Source: Histoplasma ohiense
Taxonomy: Eukaryota > Ascomycota > Eurotiomycetes > Onygenales > Ajellomycetaceae
Length of the DNA stretch: 64,000 nucleotides
Reading direction: 5' to 3'
Assembly (NCBI GenBank): GCA_017607445.1
Contig: JAEVHH010000003.1
Span: forward strand, 6,551,001 to 6,615,000
The notes under the pieces are model-generated. The model made no database searches. It was not told the origin of the DNA and saw only the letters and a list, made by a program, of their open reading frames with translations. A program made the translations under genes and the position numbers. Below are positions 11,915 through 21,938 of the stretch, one piece after another. How positions within the stretch are numbered: the stretch's first letter is position 1; each line of letters starts with the position of its first letter.

Positions 11915-12144
11915 CACTTCACAGTGGAGCATGGAGTGAAAGAACATTAAGAGTTATATAAAAGAATTATTAGAACTATATAAATACAGAGTGTGAGACA
12001 GAAGAGCATCAGAAATTATATGAAAGAATCATTAGAGACTACAGAAACACAGAATATAAGATGAAACACAATAACAGAAATAAATAAATACAGAAGAGAA
12101 GTTGATTGTATAAATTAATTATTAATAAATGATAATCTATTACA
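11915..12144 (-). repeat. Family A LTR fragment
   Basis: This matches the U3 half of the family A LTR, from the CTTCACAGTGGAGC motif to the terminus, decayed to ATAATCTATTACA. It is strongly AT-shifted. No internal A sequence adjoins it. Confidence 0.7.
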
Positions 12145-12682
12145 GTAACTTCTTGATTTTTCTAGTTATAGTTATTTTCTTGATTTTGATTGTATTTAAA
12201 TCTTCAGAAGAGATATTCTCTTCTGAATTATATTCAGAATCTGACTTTATAAAAATGAATAATATTTATTACACACTTTCAGTGACAGAGATGTATATTT
12301 CACAGTTTTCTTCACTGATGTTTATTGCTTCTGATTCAGCAGTGATATGAGTACAGTAGATGTTGTGAGTAGAGATCATGATTATTACTTATAAACTGTC
12401 TCTCAAAAATTGAGTGATTAGAAACTGTAAGAGGCAATGACAGTGTGAAGAGTAAATAGTAAAAAATAGAATATAAAATGTAATAATAGATGAGTAGAAT
12501 AATATAGAGATAGTATTGATAGTAGTTAATTGCTAAAAAGAAAAAGAAAGAGAAAAGAAGATGTGTGAAATACATGCATCCATATATATATACATATAGA
12601 AATAGTGGTAGTGAGAATATAATGAAAAGAGGTAAGAATAAACGAAGGGAATACAAAGGAAATAATAAACAAGTGCATTACA
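12145..12682 (-). mobile_element. B8: family B fragment (5' LTR and gag start)
   Basis: This is a minus-strand fragment. A 257-bp B LTR at 12426-12682 (TGTAAGAGG...GCATTACA) is followed leftwards by the first roughly 80 codons of gag (12145-12370) with the serine/glutamate-rich N-terminus. It lies between two pieces of family A LTR and is probably inserted in one. Confidence 0.75.
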
Positions 12683-12822
12683 AATTATTAGACTATGCAA
12701 GCACAGAGTAGAGTTGTGAGGAGAGAAGCATTTTGTAGATATGTGTGAGCATGTGAGATGGTGAATGAATGATAGAGGGTTTGTTGCATAAGTTAAATAC
12801 TAATGAATGCTAACCCATCACA
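12683..12822 (-). repeat. Family A LTR terminal fragment
   Basis: It ends ATGCTAACCCATCACA, the family A terminus. It stops only 88 bp from the stop codon of the glutaryl-CoA dehydrogenase gene, so repeat sequence reaches into or next to that gene's 3' UTR. Confidence 0.65.
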
Positions 12823-12909
12823 TTTTTAAAGTGAAAAAGAAAACCATATGAAGAAAATAAATGAACAAGAATAGATTTGAATCAAGAAATCAGTTAAGAA
12901 ATTAAATAC

Positions 12910-14549
12910 TCAAGCAAATGCTTGAACATCAGTAATAGCCCGACCAATAATTAAACCTGCAGAGAATAATGTGTTAAGTTATCACTATCTTAATGACTTT
13001 CTTTGACAGAGGGATACAACTACTCATATAGATGTAAAGGTAGAACCATACAGTTGAGAGAGCAAGAAGTGAAATACTTACTGTGAATATCACTTTGCCC
13101 TTCATATGTTTGGGTAACAAACAGGTTTGCTACATGACGGCCGATATGGTATTCATCACTAACAGCATTACCACCAAAAATCTCCTGGAGGCTGTTGGAA
13201 TTGAGGTCAGGATCATCACACTTCAAAGAGAAGAAAAATGACAATAAGAAAAAGAAGAAAAAGAAGCAAGCAAAGAAAAATAGAAGTGGAAAGATTGAGG
13301 ATGGACGCTTGGGCGGTTGGAAGAACAAAACTCTGAATCCTACGTTCTGGCTCCAACTAACGCACGATCACAATTCTGCCTTTTGACTATGGAAATCATC
13401 TCAGGTACAGACTTCCCCTCATCGTTAAGCCTGGCAACGTGAATTGCCGCCAAGGTGCCATAAGCAGCATCTGTAGCAGCATCTGCGAGCTTTTTTTGCA
13501 CGAGTTGATACTTTGCGAGCGGGTTTCCTTTAAATTGTTTCCGCTCAAGGGCGTAGGTGCGCGCGCGATCAATACAGTCCTCCAGTGCACCCATGGACCC
13601 AAATGCAATTCCTAGTCTTGCGCTATTCAGGCAGGTAAACGGGCCCACAAGCCCTTCAACCTCAGGGAGCATATTCGTTTCAGGTACCGGACATGAATCC
13701 ATTTGAATCATACCGGTGATTGATGCACGGAGAGCGGTCTTATTTTTGATCATGGGCGTCTCAAATGTGCCAGGTGGACAGCTATCTCGTTCAATAATAA
13801 AGCCCTTGATCTTGCCAACGCTCTCAAGTTTAGCCCAGACAAGGAAATAGTCGGAAATTGGAGAGTTGGTGATCCATGTTTTTGAGCCTGAGATTAAATA
13901 GTACCCCTTTTTGGTTGGGTGTGGTTTGGCGACTGTTTCCATTGAGCCTGGGTCAGAGCCATGGTTTGGCTCTGTCAATCCGAAGCAGCCCAATTTCTTG
14001 CCTTTAGCAAGATCTAGGAGGTATTTGTCTTTCTGCTCTTGAGTGCCAAATTTGTATATTCCCGTCATGATCAGTGAGCTTTGCACAGACATACCAGATC
14101 GGTAGCCTGAGTCTACCCTTTCAACTTCCTTGGTGATGAGACCAGAGGCCACAGTGCTGGCACCAGCACATCCATATCCCTCAATCGTGGCACCGAGAAG
14201 CCCTAGCTCACCCATCTCCTGAATAATTTTCTTGTCGTATTGTTCATTTCGATACGCCTCTGAACAGAAATATTTAGTTCCAATTCGTTGCGTGCCACCT
14301 CGTACAGCTTGATGGATTACAGGCAATTACTGTACCTAGAACTCTGGGGGCTAGTTTCTCCTGGCAATATTTCCTTGCAGTGTCTTGAATAGCTAGTTCA
14401 TCCTGGGTATATAAATGCGTCGTAGCTAGTGGGTCTTGCCAATTGAATTTAGCAGTGGAATGAGCGTATCGTGGGACGATGTTGTGCGAAGCAAAGTGAT
14501 TTATTGCATGGAGCCTCCGGAATGTGTGTTGAATAGCGGATGGATTCAT
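12910..14549 (-). CDS. GCDH: Glutaryl-CoA dehydrogenase, mitochondrial (4 exons)
   Basis: This is an FAD-dependent acyl-CoA dehydrogenase that oxidises and decarboxylates glutaryl-CoA to crotonyl-CoA in lysine/tryptophan degradation. Exons on the minus strand are 14549-14336, 14259-13344, 13191-13082 and 12956-12910; all three introns are GT-AG and in phase (GTACAG...CAG, GTAGGA...CAG, GTAAGT...CAG). The product is 428 aa, close to the usual 430-440. I chose the ATG at 14549 because it gives a typical presequence (residues about 1-33, MNPSAIQHTFRRLHAINHFA...); an in-frame ATG at 14615 is the alternative. GCFGLTEPNHGSDP (162-175) is the acyl-CoA dehydrogenase signature, ERVDSGYRSGMSVQSS (118-133) is typical of GCDH, and the catalytic Glu of TYEGQSDIH is at about 407. 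No stops and normal base composition, unlike the surrounding repeats. The C-terminus (QAFA) has no peroxisomal signal. Confidence 0.95.
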
Positions 14550-14996
14550 ACTGTCCCATAGGATCGGGGATAAGGGTTCTAAAGTCGGGATGTTGGAAAT
14601 GCCTGCAGAATACAATCCAATAGCAGCCGGAGAGCATATGATAGTCCCTTAGGGAAAACAAATACACTCACCCAAGCTGTCCTTAAATGACAAAAGGTAT
14701 TTCAGCAAAGGAGTATGTCCAGAGTTGGGGTTCATTGATTCGAGTGCTACACATTGCGATGGATGATATTAGCGAGGAGAGCCTCCCGCAAGAAGAAGGG
14801 TATCGATGCCATCCGACCCCTCCGGCTTGCCCATGCTAAGTGAAGGTCACCTGACCCAAATAGTTCTTGGAGGGTAACGTTGTTATGACTGACTATGATT
14901 TGTGGGACGTCTAAGTGGTTGTATTAGCATGTCGGCAGCCGAGGCATATATGTGCGGTGCGCTAGTCCGTGATAGGCAGCCTAGGGCCAACATGAT
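14550..14996. other. Upstream region of the GCDH gene
   Basis: Apparently single-copy sequence of ordinary composition with no recognisable gene. It should contain the minus-strand promoter and 5' UTR of the dehydrogenase. I see no clear TATA box or terminator. Confidence 0.4.
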
Positions 14997-15327
14997 TTTG
15001 GTCCCATTCTGATAATTATATAATACATATCTAGATATCAATCTGATGATATGATTGGTGGAGATATTACCTCTATCTACCAGCTACTGCTGCCAATCTT
15101 GCTAAGCTATCCCTCGCTGCCAATCTATATAGGGTAAATCATGGTCCCATTTGGTTCCATTTTGTAAAATGGAACCAAATGGGACCAGGACTGATAATTT
15201 ATAACTAAAACATGATCTGGGACTAGAATTATAATATCAATCATGTAAAGTGACTATATGGGACCAGGACTAAGATATTTGAGAATGGGACTGAGGAAAA
15301 ATTTGGTCCTGGTCCCATGCATGGTCA
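14997..15327 (-). mobile_element. Short truncated relative of the hAT MITE
   Basis: On the minus strand this matches both ends of the interior of the MITE at 24483-25764: GTGACCATGCATGGGAC..., the TTTGGTCCCATTTTG inverted motif and TTTACCCTATATAG, then jumps to GATATTACCTCCACC... and ATATGTATTATATAAT. The minisatellite is reduced to a few GATAGCTTAGCA-like units. Both terminal TAGRCTGGCC ends are missing. It contains a strong hairpin (TGGTTCCATTTTG / CAAAATGGAACCA) at about 15152-15184. Confidence 0.65.
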
Positions 15328-15329
15328 CA

Positions 15330-15590
15330 TGTGAGAAATGATCTATCATATCAAGCATTGTGAGAAGTGATCTATCATATCAAGCAAGGATCTTATTATA
15401 TCTCAATTTCGGAAACCGGATCACTGCTCCGATGTATACCAGCACTGCCCCCATCATATGTTCAAGCATTCTCTTTCTTATAAATACTGCCTGGTTATCA
15501 TGTAATTATTGGAGTTATAATGATCAATTCAATTTACTTATTCGATATTCAGTATTTGAGTCAATATTCGGACTTTATCCAGTTCCAACA
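15330..15590 (+). repeat. Solo Copia-type LTR (15359-15590) with a 28-bp duplicated start
   Basis: TGTGAGAAGTGATC...CAGTTCCAACA, 232 bp, is nearly identical to the LTR at 17676-17904. It has TG...CA ends and a TATAAATA promoter box near 15479. Its first 28 bp also occur just upstream (15330-15357). The sequence after it (CACAGCC) is not a primer site, so it is a solo LTR. No clean 5-bp target duplication is visible. Confidence 0.75.
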
Positions 15591-16588
15591 CACAGCCAGT
15601 CTACTTGCCAGCCTCAACATTTCTCCATCAAATCTATCTCAGGCATAACATACTAATCACCCCCACAACTTCAAGGCTAGCAATTCCCAGTGCTTGCCAG
15701 GCTATGGCCCAAAATAGCTGAATTGTTGCTTCATAATCTCTAGATTGTACTCAACGCCATACCGAACTGTTCTGCAACTCAAATGATGCCGGTCCTCATG
15801 GTGGATTCCTGGCGTGTGCAAGGTAGTTTGTTCCGCACCTTTGTACGGAGCATGTGTTTCAAATGACCATATTCCAATCCCTATATTTCAGAGAGCGTTC
15901 TATGACCACTCAGCGTTTCGTCACATCGGCGATGACAGGGTGGGCACTGTTTATTTGAATTGTCAGGCAGTGAAGATCCTGCGTGCACATGTTCTGATAG
16001 CTTCGAGACTACCCACAAACATTTTTTCTAGAGCTACATACAAGTTTTCTGAAATTAAACTGAAGTAAAATGTTGTTGGCAATTGATTTACAGAATTTCA
16101 AGTTCTATTGAAAGTAACATGAGCAGTAACCAGAGTGCGGAGGCGTGGAACAAAAATATTTGTAACTGGAAAATATCATTACCAGACCTCAAATAATTCC
16201 GGCCTTCATAGTCGAAGTTACAGGTTGGGATGCTGAACTTGATTGCCAATCTTTAGAGACTGTAAGTATTTTGGGTTTGATCAATTGGTACGTAACCATG
16301 GCTATATTCAACTCTTTCATATTCATGGGGATATTATGGGCCACCATGTAGAAATGTAATACTGGCTACTCTGTTTCAAGCAATATTCTTCCATTCTGGG
16401 GATCATTTCAGCTTGCTAGCCGTTAGTTCTCATTGCAGCGTAGTTTATCAAAAACAGACAGACATTACATGATGTATAGCCATGTGCAAAATATCCGGAT
16501 ATCTTCCCTCATCTCCGCTGTGAACAAGTAATACCATCAATTCATCTCACTTGCATCATTATACTGATTTTCACACCCTATATTTTGC
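15591..16588. other. Intergenic region between the two host genes
   Basis: About 1 kb of ordinary-composition sequence without decay and without a frame I believe in. A plus-strand 84-codon frame at 15814-16068 has no recognisable motif. This region should hold the 3' UTR of the PDCD5-family gene. Confidence 0.4.
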
Positions 16589-17328
16589 TCAGAAACCCCT
16601 TCGCAAATCCGACAAATCATAATCATCATCATTGTCCCATCCATCTTTCCTCCTATTAATCACAATCTTTTCCTCTTTCTTATTTTCTGCAACTGCATTC
16701 AACAACTCCTTCAACTGTTCTTCTGTAACCTTGGCCTGCAACTTGCCCATTCGCGCCAGCATGATTAGTCTATTCTCAATATCTGTCGCTCGCTCTTCCT
16801 TCACCAATCTAATCCGACCTAGACGGTCAGCTGCTTCCGGAAGGAGGATTTGGCTAAGGATGGCTTGACTGGCGTTGGCTGTGAAAGGGTTTTGCAATGA
16901 GTTTGGTGTTTCTTGCCAGTGTAGTGTTTTAGTGGGAATATGTGTTTACCCACGCAGCTGCGTGGGGGATAGTGGTGAGGACAGAGTAGACAAAGTTTAG
17001 ATGTTTGGGTTCGTACCTTCTTGTTGTCTATCATTGTTTGATCTGTAGGAACACTAGTTAGTAAAGGAGAGCTAGACTGAAATGCAAACACATCGGGTCT
17101 AGACAAAACTCACCGCCTCTGATCGAGGTTTGAGCGATCACTTGGCCCTGCACCTCGTCCTGCTTGTGCCTGCAGTTGTGCAAGGCGAGCTTTTCGGATC
17201 TTCAGATATGTGGATAATTAGAAGGAACCGTTAGAAGGTGGATAACATGTACTAAGGCGCCTGAGAGGTTTGAGCTTTGGAATAATTGCCATGTATATGC
17301 GTACCTCTTCAAGCTCAGAGTCTGCCAT
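16589..17328 (-). CDS. PDCD5: PDCD5/TFAR19-family protein (4 exons)
   Basis: This belongs to the conserved family of small, mostly helical proteins related to human PDCD5 and yeast YMR074C, described as DNA-binding or chaperonin-interacting and linked to cell-death control. Minus-strand exons: 17328-17305, 17199-17114, 17042-17017 and 16878-16589; introns of 105, 71 and 138 nt have GT-AG ends, and the joined frame is open for 141 codons. The start MADSELEEIRKARLAQLQAQ is the classic family N-terminus. The core follows: ILSQILLPEAADRLGRIRLV (about residues 55-74), VENxLI-like DIENRLIMLARMGKL, and TEEQLKELL. The C-terminus has INRRKDGWDNDDDYD, the family's basic-then-acidic tail (human: FNRRK...DEDDDY). 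Exons 1-3 are too small to be seen as long frames. Exon 4 alone could be misread as starting at 16897. Confidence 0.93.
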
Positions 17329-17675
17329 AGTGCATTAAAAATAAAATGAGGGGAGTGCAGAATATTGTATCACATACAGGTGTGTACAGATATTGACAAA
17401 GCTGCGACAGAAAGCCTGTTGACATTAATGCTTGATGTTGAATTGTTAAGCAAAAGATACAAAATGCCGTTAAGCGTGCAAAAACTCGAGGCTAATCCCC
17501 ACCCTCCAGGGCTATTGATATGATCACGTGTGGGAGGTGCCAAGGGACATCACCAGCGCCATTGGTGGAAAAAGGGGATGAATCACCCAATCCAATCCCT
17601 CCAACAAATGCCAGGCAACGTTGAACAAAGTCCAAGTCGAGTCACACATCACACATCAATTTTACTAAATATCAG
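17329..17675. other. Upstream region of the PDCD5-family gene
   Basis: Ordinary sequence, no gene. It contains GGCTAATCCCCACCC and a TGATATGATCACGTG E-box-like motif near 17516-17530, which could be promoter elements but are not supported beyond position. Confidence 0.35.
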
Positions 17676-17904
17676 TGTGAGAAATGATCTATCATATCAA
17701 GCAAGGATCTTCTCTTATCTCAATTTCGGAAACCAGATCACTTCTCGGATGTATCAGCACTGCCCCCATCATATGTTCAAGCATTCTCTTTCTTATAAAT
17801 ACTGCCTGGTTATCATGTAATTATTGGAGTTATAATAAACAATTCAATTTACTTATTCGATATTCAGTATTTGGATCAATATTCGGACTTATCCAGTTCC
17901 GACA

Positions 17905-17915
17905 GTTATGAGCCC
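17905..17915 (+). other. Copia primer-binding site (half-tRNA-iMet type)
   Basis: GTTATGAGCCC directly abuts the LTR and is complementary to GGGCTCATAAC, the anticodon stem-loop of initiator tRNA-Met. Drosophila copia is known to prime from a half-tRNA cut in this region, so this supports the Copia assignment. Confidence 0.65.
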
Positions 17916-18187
17916 GGTTAGCTACCTATCGCTATCTATCTAATTATATTGATATCTATCCATACCGACCTCCTTATCGGCGACGATTGCGGCAATATCT
18001 ATATCTATATCTATATCTATCCGATCCTCATCGACCTACATATCGGCGAGAGATAGCAGCGTAATATATCGGTTATATCTGTACGATACTATATCGATTA
18101 TATTCATTCGATTCTATATCGATTATATCCATTCGATTCTATATCGATTATCCGTTCGACTCTATATCGGTTTTATATCTATATACA

Positions 18188-18445
18188 ATGACCAAGATGT
18201 CAGCAGAAAATTCATCATCAAAGACAACACTCTTTCTGAATTCTTCCAAAAGCTGGAACTTATGGTACAAGATGATACTAGGACTTGCCACAGAGCTTCA
18301 AGTACTGAATCTTGTTAGTGAGGAAAGACCCAATAGAATGAGTGAAATATCTAAACCTACTCCCCCAGAGTTCCCTACTGAGCATCTGGGCTGCGAAGTC
18401 CGACTCTGCCACCTCCTCGTGGTGCAGCCTGGTAACATCATCTAG
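18188..18445 (+). pseudogene. Copia gag, N-terminal fragment
   Basis: The 85 codons begin MTKMSAENSSSKTTLFLNSS and continue KSWNLWYKMILGLATELQVL, the N-terminal pattern of Copia gag (L-N-x-x-N/S-W-x-x-W-x-x-x-M/I). The rest of gag and all of pol are missing. The last roughly 30 codons may already be out of frame, since a shifted frame (18342 onward) continues with proline/serine-rich sequence. Confidence 0.6.
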
Positions 18446-19118
18446 TGATGATGGCCAAGAGCAGAGTGGTTGTTATGAGTGTCTGATTCTCAGTGAACTC
18501 AGCATTCATTGGCCTTCAGGTCTTGATCTTTGCTCTCTGTGAGCAATCACCCTGCCTCCGCCCTGCCTCTGTTCCCTGTGAGCAATCTGCCATCATAGAA
18601 GAAGATAATGAACTTGAATGAGAGATTGAAACAATTCTTGATGATAGAATCAACCATCACTGCTGTGAATACTTTGTCAAATGAGTAGAATATGATCATT
18701 CAATCTGGGAATCTGCATCTGTCATAGAGGACACTGCCGCCCTCGACATCTATGAGTCATCACTCACTCTGGTAGAGGGGGATAATATGATGGGTTAGCA
18801 TCTGTTAGTAGTTAACTTACACAATCAACTCCTTTCTTCTGCATCTACTTATCTCTGTTATTGCATTTCACATTTGTGTAGCCTCTAACAATTCTTCTGT
18901 GTAATTTCTTCTGCTTTATATTTCACACTCATATAGTTCTAATGATTCTTCTGTGTAACTCTCAATGTTCTTCCACTCTGTGCTTTACTCTGTGCTCCAC
19001 TGTGGAGTGGCTTTTGATATTCTTTCACTCTGATCTTCTCTCTATAAGAACCCTCTTCATATGAGCTTTTCTTCTGATCTCTTTTCTCTTTCTTTTCTTA
19101 ATCAATTCATAATCTGTA
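18446..19118 (+). mobile_element. Family A 3' fragment (chromodomain end of pol, PPT, partial LTR)
   Basis: This is a plus-strand fragment. At about 18590-18780 pol reads as a chromodomain: ETILDDRINH, then CREYFVKW-like (CCEYFVK*), VEYDHSIWES and YESSLTLVEGDN. The polypurine tract GGTAGAGGGGGATAA (about 18771-18785) precedes the LTR at 18786-19118 (TATGATGGGTTAGCATC...), which is truncated near AATCTGTA. The pol stop (GGT TAG) lies inside the LTR. Sequence at 18446-18560 is probably the integrase-chromodomain linker. Confidence 0.7.
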
Positions 19119-20168
19119 TGGAGGATCCTCTCAAAAGTTTTGATTAGCGTTATCCATTAATTTACCACTATATTGGCTAGCAAGCGTCACCACTGTATGA
19201 GAATGTAAAAAAACAACCCCTCATTCTATTTATATGAGATTCTCTGCTTATTGCAATGTTTCTCACTTTCTTCTTTCTCAAGATCATGGCTTCTAATACT
19301 GATATTGCCACAAGAGCTCTTGTGGTTGCTTTTAAATCCTCTTACATTGACAAATTCACTGTTGAAATCAGTGAAATCACTTCTCTTTCTATTCAACAAA
19401 TCAATTGAATCTATATCAGAGCAATCAAAAATGAATTTAATTCTACTCTTTCTCATCTTCTTCTTTGTGATGAATGATTAAAAGATGCTTCTTGCAGTGA
19501 CAGACTTACAAAGCAAATCTCTTCTATTTCAGAGCAGATTCTAATGAAGATGTGCTGTGATTGATATGAATGAGAAAAAACCTGTGCTGATATTGTCAAT
19601 AAACTCAGTGAGAATGGAATTGCAATCTCTTCTATGACTATTTGATGTATATTGCAAAAAGCTGAGATGAAAAAGAGCAAGCTCACACAAAAACCTGGTT
19701 TGACAAAGAAAATGAAAGCAGAATGTCTTCAGTGATGTCTTCAACATCAAAATTGAACTTTTGAAGATTGGAAGAATGTTATATAATCTGATGAGACATC
19801 AGTTATTCTGCTTCATTGCTGTGAAGAATATAGAATTTGATGTACACCTGCAGAAATGTATGCTTGAAGCTGTATATATAAATAATGAAAGAATTCTTCA
19901 GAGTTCATATTTTGAGGCTGTTTTTCTTATAATAAGAAGAATCCTTGTCACTGCTGAACTTCAGAAACTACACAAGAAAAAAGTCAGTCAGCAAAAAATA
20001 TTGAAGCTTTGAATATAATGATGAAATCAATTAAAAGACAGAAATGAGAGCTTTAAAATGAAATGAGAAAATTAAATCTTTGTCAACTATCTGAATCTCA
20101 ATCAGCATGAAAGTGGAAGAAGAATACAGAAAAGCTATCTTGTGAATCAGAAAAAGAAATCAATTGAT
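19119..20168 (+). mobile_element. Tc1/mariner-type DNA transposon remnant
   Basis: This holds a decayed transposase (next entry) flanked by family A LTR pieces on both sides. The right part is cut by the LTR starting at 20169. I could not identify terminal inverted repeats with confidence. Confidence 0.6.
19286..20150 (+). pseudogene. Tc1/mariner transposase, decayed
   Basis: The ATG at 19286 begins MASNTDIATRALVVAF, followed by a helix-turn-helix-like region (TVEISEITSLSIQQIN). A second HTH-like part has SSMTIWWILQKAEMKKSK, then LTQKPGLTKKMKAECLQW and QNWTFEDWKNVIWSDETSV, the mariner catalytic block with the first Asp in WSDE. A second-domain motif FIFWGCFSY follows near 19900. Several TGA codons replace Trp or Arg and at least one frame change occurs. 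The third catalytic residue is not clearly readable. The family is clear from the WxxEDWKxVIWSDE block; the exact subgroup is not. Confidence 0.65.
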
Positions 20169-20389
20169 TGTAACAGATGTACTTCGATTAACAATTTGAT
20201 ACTATTCTAATTACAGATTATGAATTGATTAAGAAAAGAAAGAGAAAAGAAATCATAAGAAAGAGTTGTACAAAGAGAGTTCTTATAAAGAAAAGTTCAG
20301 AGCAGAAGAATATCAGAAGCTACTTCACAGTGAAGTGCAGAGCAGAAGAATGTTAAAAGCTACACAGAAAAATTGTTAGAAACTACACA
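20169..20389 (-). repeat. Family A LTR fragment, interrupted
   Basis: It starts TGTAACAGATGTACTTCGATTAAC and runs for 221 bp until another family A LTR begins inside it at 20390. An LTR-into-LTR insertion or unequal exchange is likely. Confidence 0.7.
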
Positions 20390-21313
20390 TATAACAGACA
20401 TACTTCAATTAACAATCTAACACTATTCATACAGATTACAAATTGATTAAAAAAAGGAAGAGAAAAGAAATCAGAAGAAAAGATCATACAAAGAAGGTTC
20501 TTATAAAGAGAAATTCAGAGTGAAAGAATATCAGAAGCCACTTCACAGTGAAGTGCAGAGTGGAAGAACATTAAAAGCTATATGAAAAAATTGTTAGAAA
20601 CTATATGAGTATGAAGTATGAAGCAGAAGAATCACTGAGAGCTATGCAGAAGAATTGTTAGAGACTATACAAGCACAGAGCACAGAGCAGAAGAATGTTG
20701 AGAATTATATGAGATCACAATGATCAGAAACAAGCAGATGCAGAAGAGGAGTTGATTGTGTAAGTTAATTATTAACAGATGCTAATTCATCACATTATCC
20801 CTCTCTATCAGAGTGAGTGAGAACTCATAGATGTTGAGAGTGATGATGTTCTTCAAGACAGACACAGATTCCCAGATCAGACAATTGTATTCTATTCATT
20901 TGACAAGATATTCACAGCAGCAGTGATTGATTCTATTGTCAAGAATTGCTTTGATTTTCCACTCAAGTTTGTTGTCTTTTTCTATGATGATGAGTGGCTG
21001 TCAATCAGAGATTCTCTGTGAGGGGAATGAATCCTTGACTGCAGGTTGAAGCAGGTTCATATGAAAGATGTTGTAAATGTCAGATGAGATGTTGAGTCAA
21101 TAATCATGTGTATCTAACACTTTCTTCACTGTATACTTAATGTGATGATAATCTAATATATACAAGAGATAGTCTGTTTTTATGTTCTTGAGATTCAGTC
21201 AGATTTTGTCTTCTACATAATATCAGATTGCAGAACTTCTTCTGATGTTTGTTTAATTCTCATAATTTTACTGAGCACTGATCATTGAAACTTCTGCTCA
21301 TTTGCTGTGACGG
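20390..21313 (-). mobile_element. A2: family A 3' end (LTR and end of pol)
   Basis: The LTR at 20390-20794 (405 bp, two U3 repeat units) is followed by TTATCCCTCTCTATC, the complement of the polypurine tract, and then on the minus strand by the C-terminal part of pol: chromodomain at about 20800-21000 (AILDNRINH, EYLVKWIEYN) and integrase C-terminal sequence to 21313. It is cut there by the 3' LTR of B2. The rest of A2 is missing; A4 (35356-38157) could be its other half only if about 2 kb were lost. Confidence 0.75.
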
Positions 21314-21579
21314 TGTGAGGTGTAGTGACAGTGTGAAGAGTAACAGTAGAAGATAGTTTATAGCGTAGCGGAGATAATAGTAATATATTATAGTAGTGTA
21401 ATGTAGCGTAGTGTAGTGTAGTGTAGCTAATTGCTAAGGAAGAAAAGAAAGAGAAAGAAGATGTCCGAAATACATACATTGATATATATATACATATAGA
21501 AATAGTGGTAGTGAGAGTATAATGGAAAGAGGTAAGAATAAGTGAAGATAATAAGGAAATAATAAACAAGTGCATTACA
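21314..21579 (-). repeat. 3' LTR of B2 (266 bp)
   Basis: TGTGAGGTG...GCATTACA. It is preceded on the sense strand by the polypurine tract AAAAAAGAGGCAA (complement at about 21582-21596). Same length as the 5' LTR at 29794-30059. Confidence 0.9.
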
Positions 21580-21938
21580 ATTGCCTCTTTTTTTTATAAG
21601 AGCTGCTCTCAGTGATTGTATAGATTGCTTGCTAGTAGATAATTGCATTTCTGTATTGTAAGTTCCACTTGTTGATAGCAGTATATCGATTGTGTCCTCT
21701 AGATAGCTTGTATACACATTGTTATTGATTTCCTAATGAGGTGGAATTGGTGGATTCTTTGATTGCTAGAGATTGTGTGCAGAGAAGCAAAAAGAATTTC
21801 TTTCTTCTTGAAGATTTCTCTTCTTTTTTAACTTGATCATCATCAAAGCTTCTTGTCTTTCTGCTGTGATTTTTCATCTCTAAAAAAATTTTTAATTTTT
21901 TTATATCATTGTTCTTCCTCCCTCTCTTTTTTATTGAA

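Larger units (their letters stand above)
17676..18445 (+). mobile_element. Ty1/Copia retrotransposon, 5' end (LTR, PBS, leader, gag start)
   Basis: The LTR at 17676-17904 (229 bp, TGTGAGAAATG...TTCCGACA) is followed immediately by the primer site GTTATGAGCCC. The 283-nt leader is made of TATC/CTATAT-rich simple repeats and three roughly 28-bp units ending ATATCGATTAT (about 18080-18170). A gag start follows at 18188. The element is cut off at about 18445, where family A sequence takes over; pol and the 3' LTR are absent. The LTR matches the solo LTR at 15359-15590. Confidence 0.8.

Noticed and set aside
13396..13608. Frame overlapping the dehydrogenase gene in another phase
   Set aside because: A shadow of GCDH exon 2; the GCDH frame has the conserved motifs.
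15814..16068. Possible 84-codon gene between the two host genes
   Set aside because: No recognisable motif, no support from splicing or context; it may be UTR or chance.
16589..16897. PDCD5-family protein starting at the ATG at 16897
   Set aside because: Its first residues (QNPFT) are intronic; three upstream exons with GT-AG sites restore the family N-terminus MADSELEE.
21427..21717. Repeated 60-110-codon frames within family B LTRs (also at 7426, 12336, 29786, 35018, 44621, 51693)
   Set aside because: They lie in LTR promoter/R sequence, are AT-rich and recur only because the LTR recurs.
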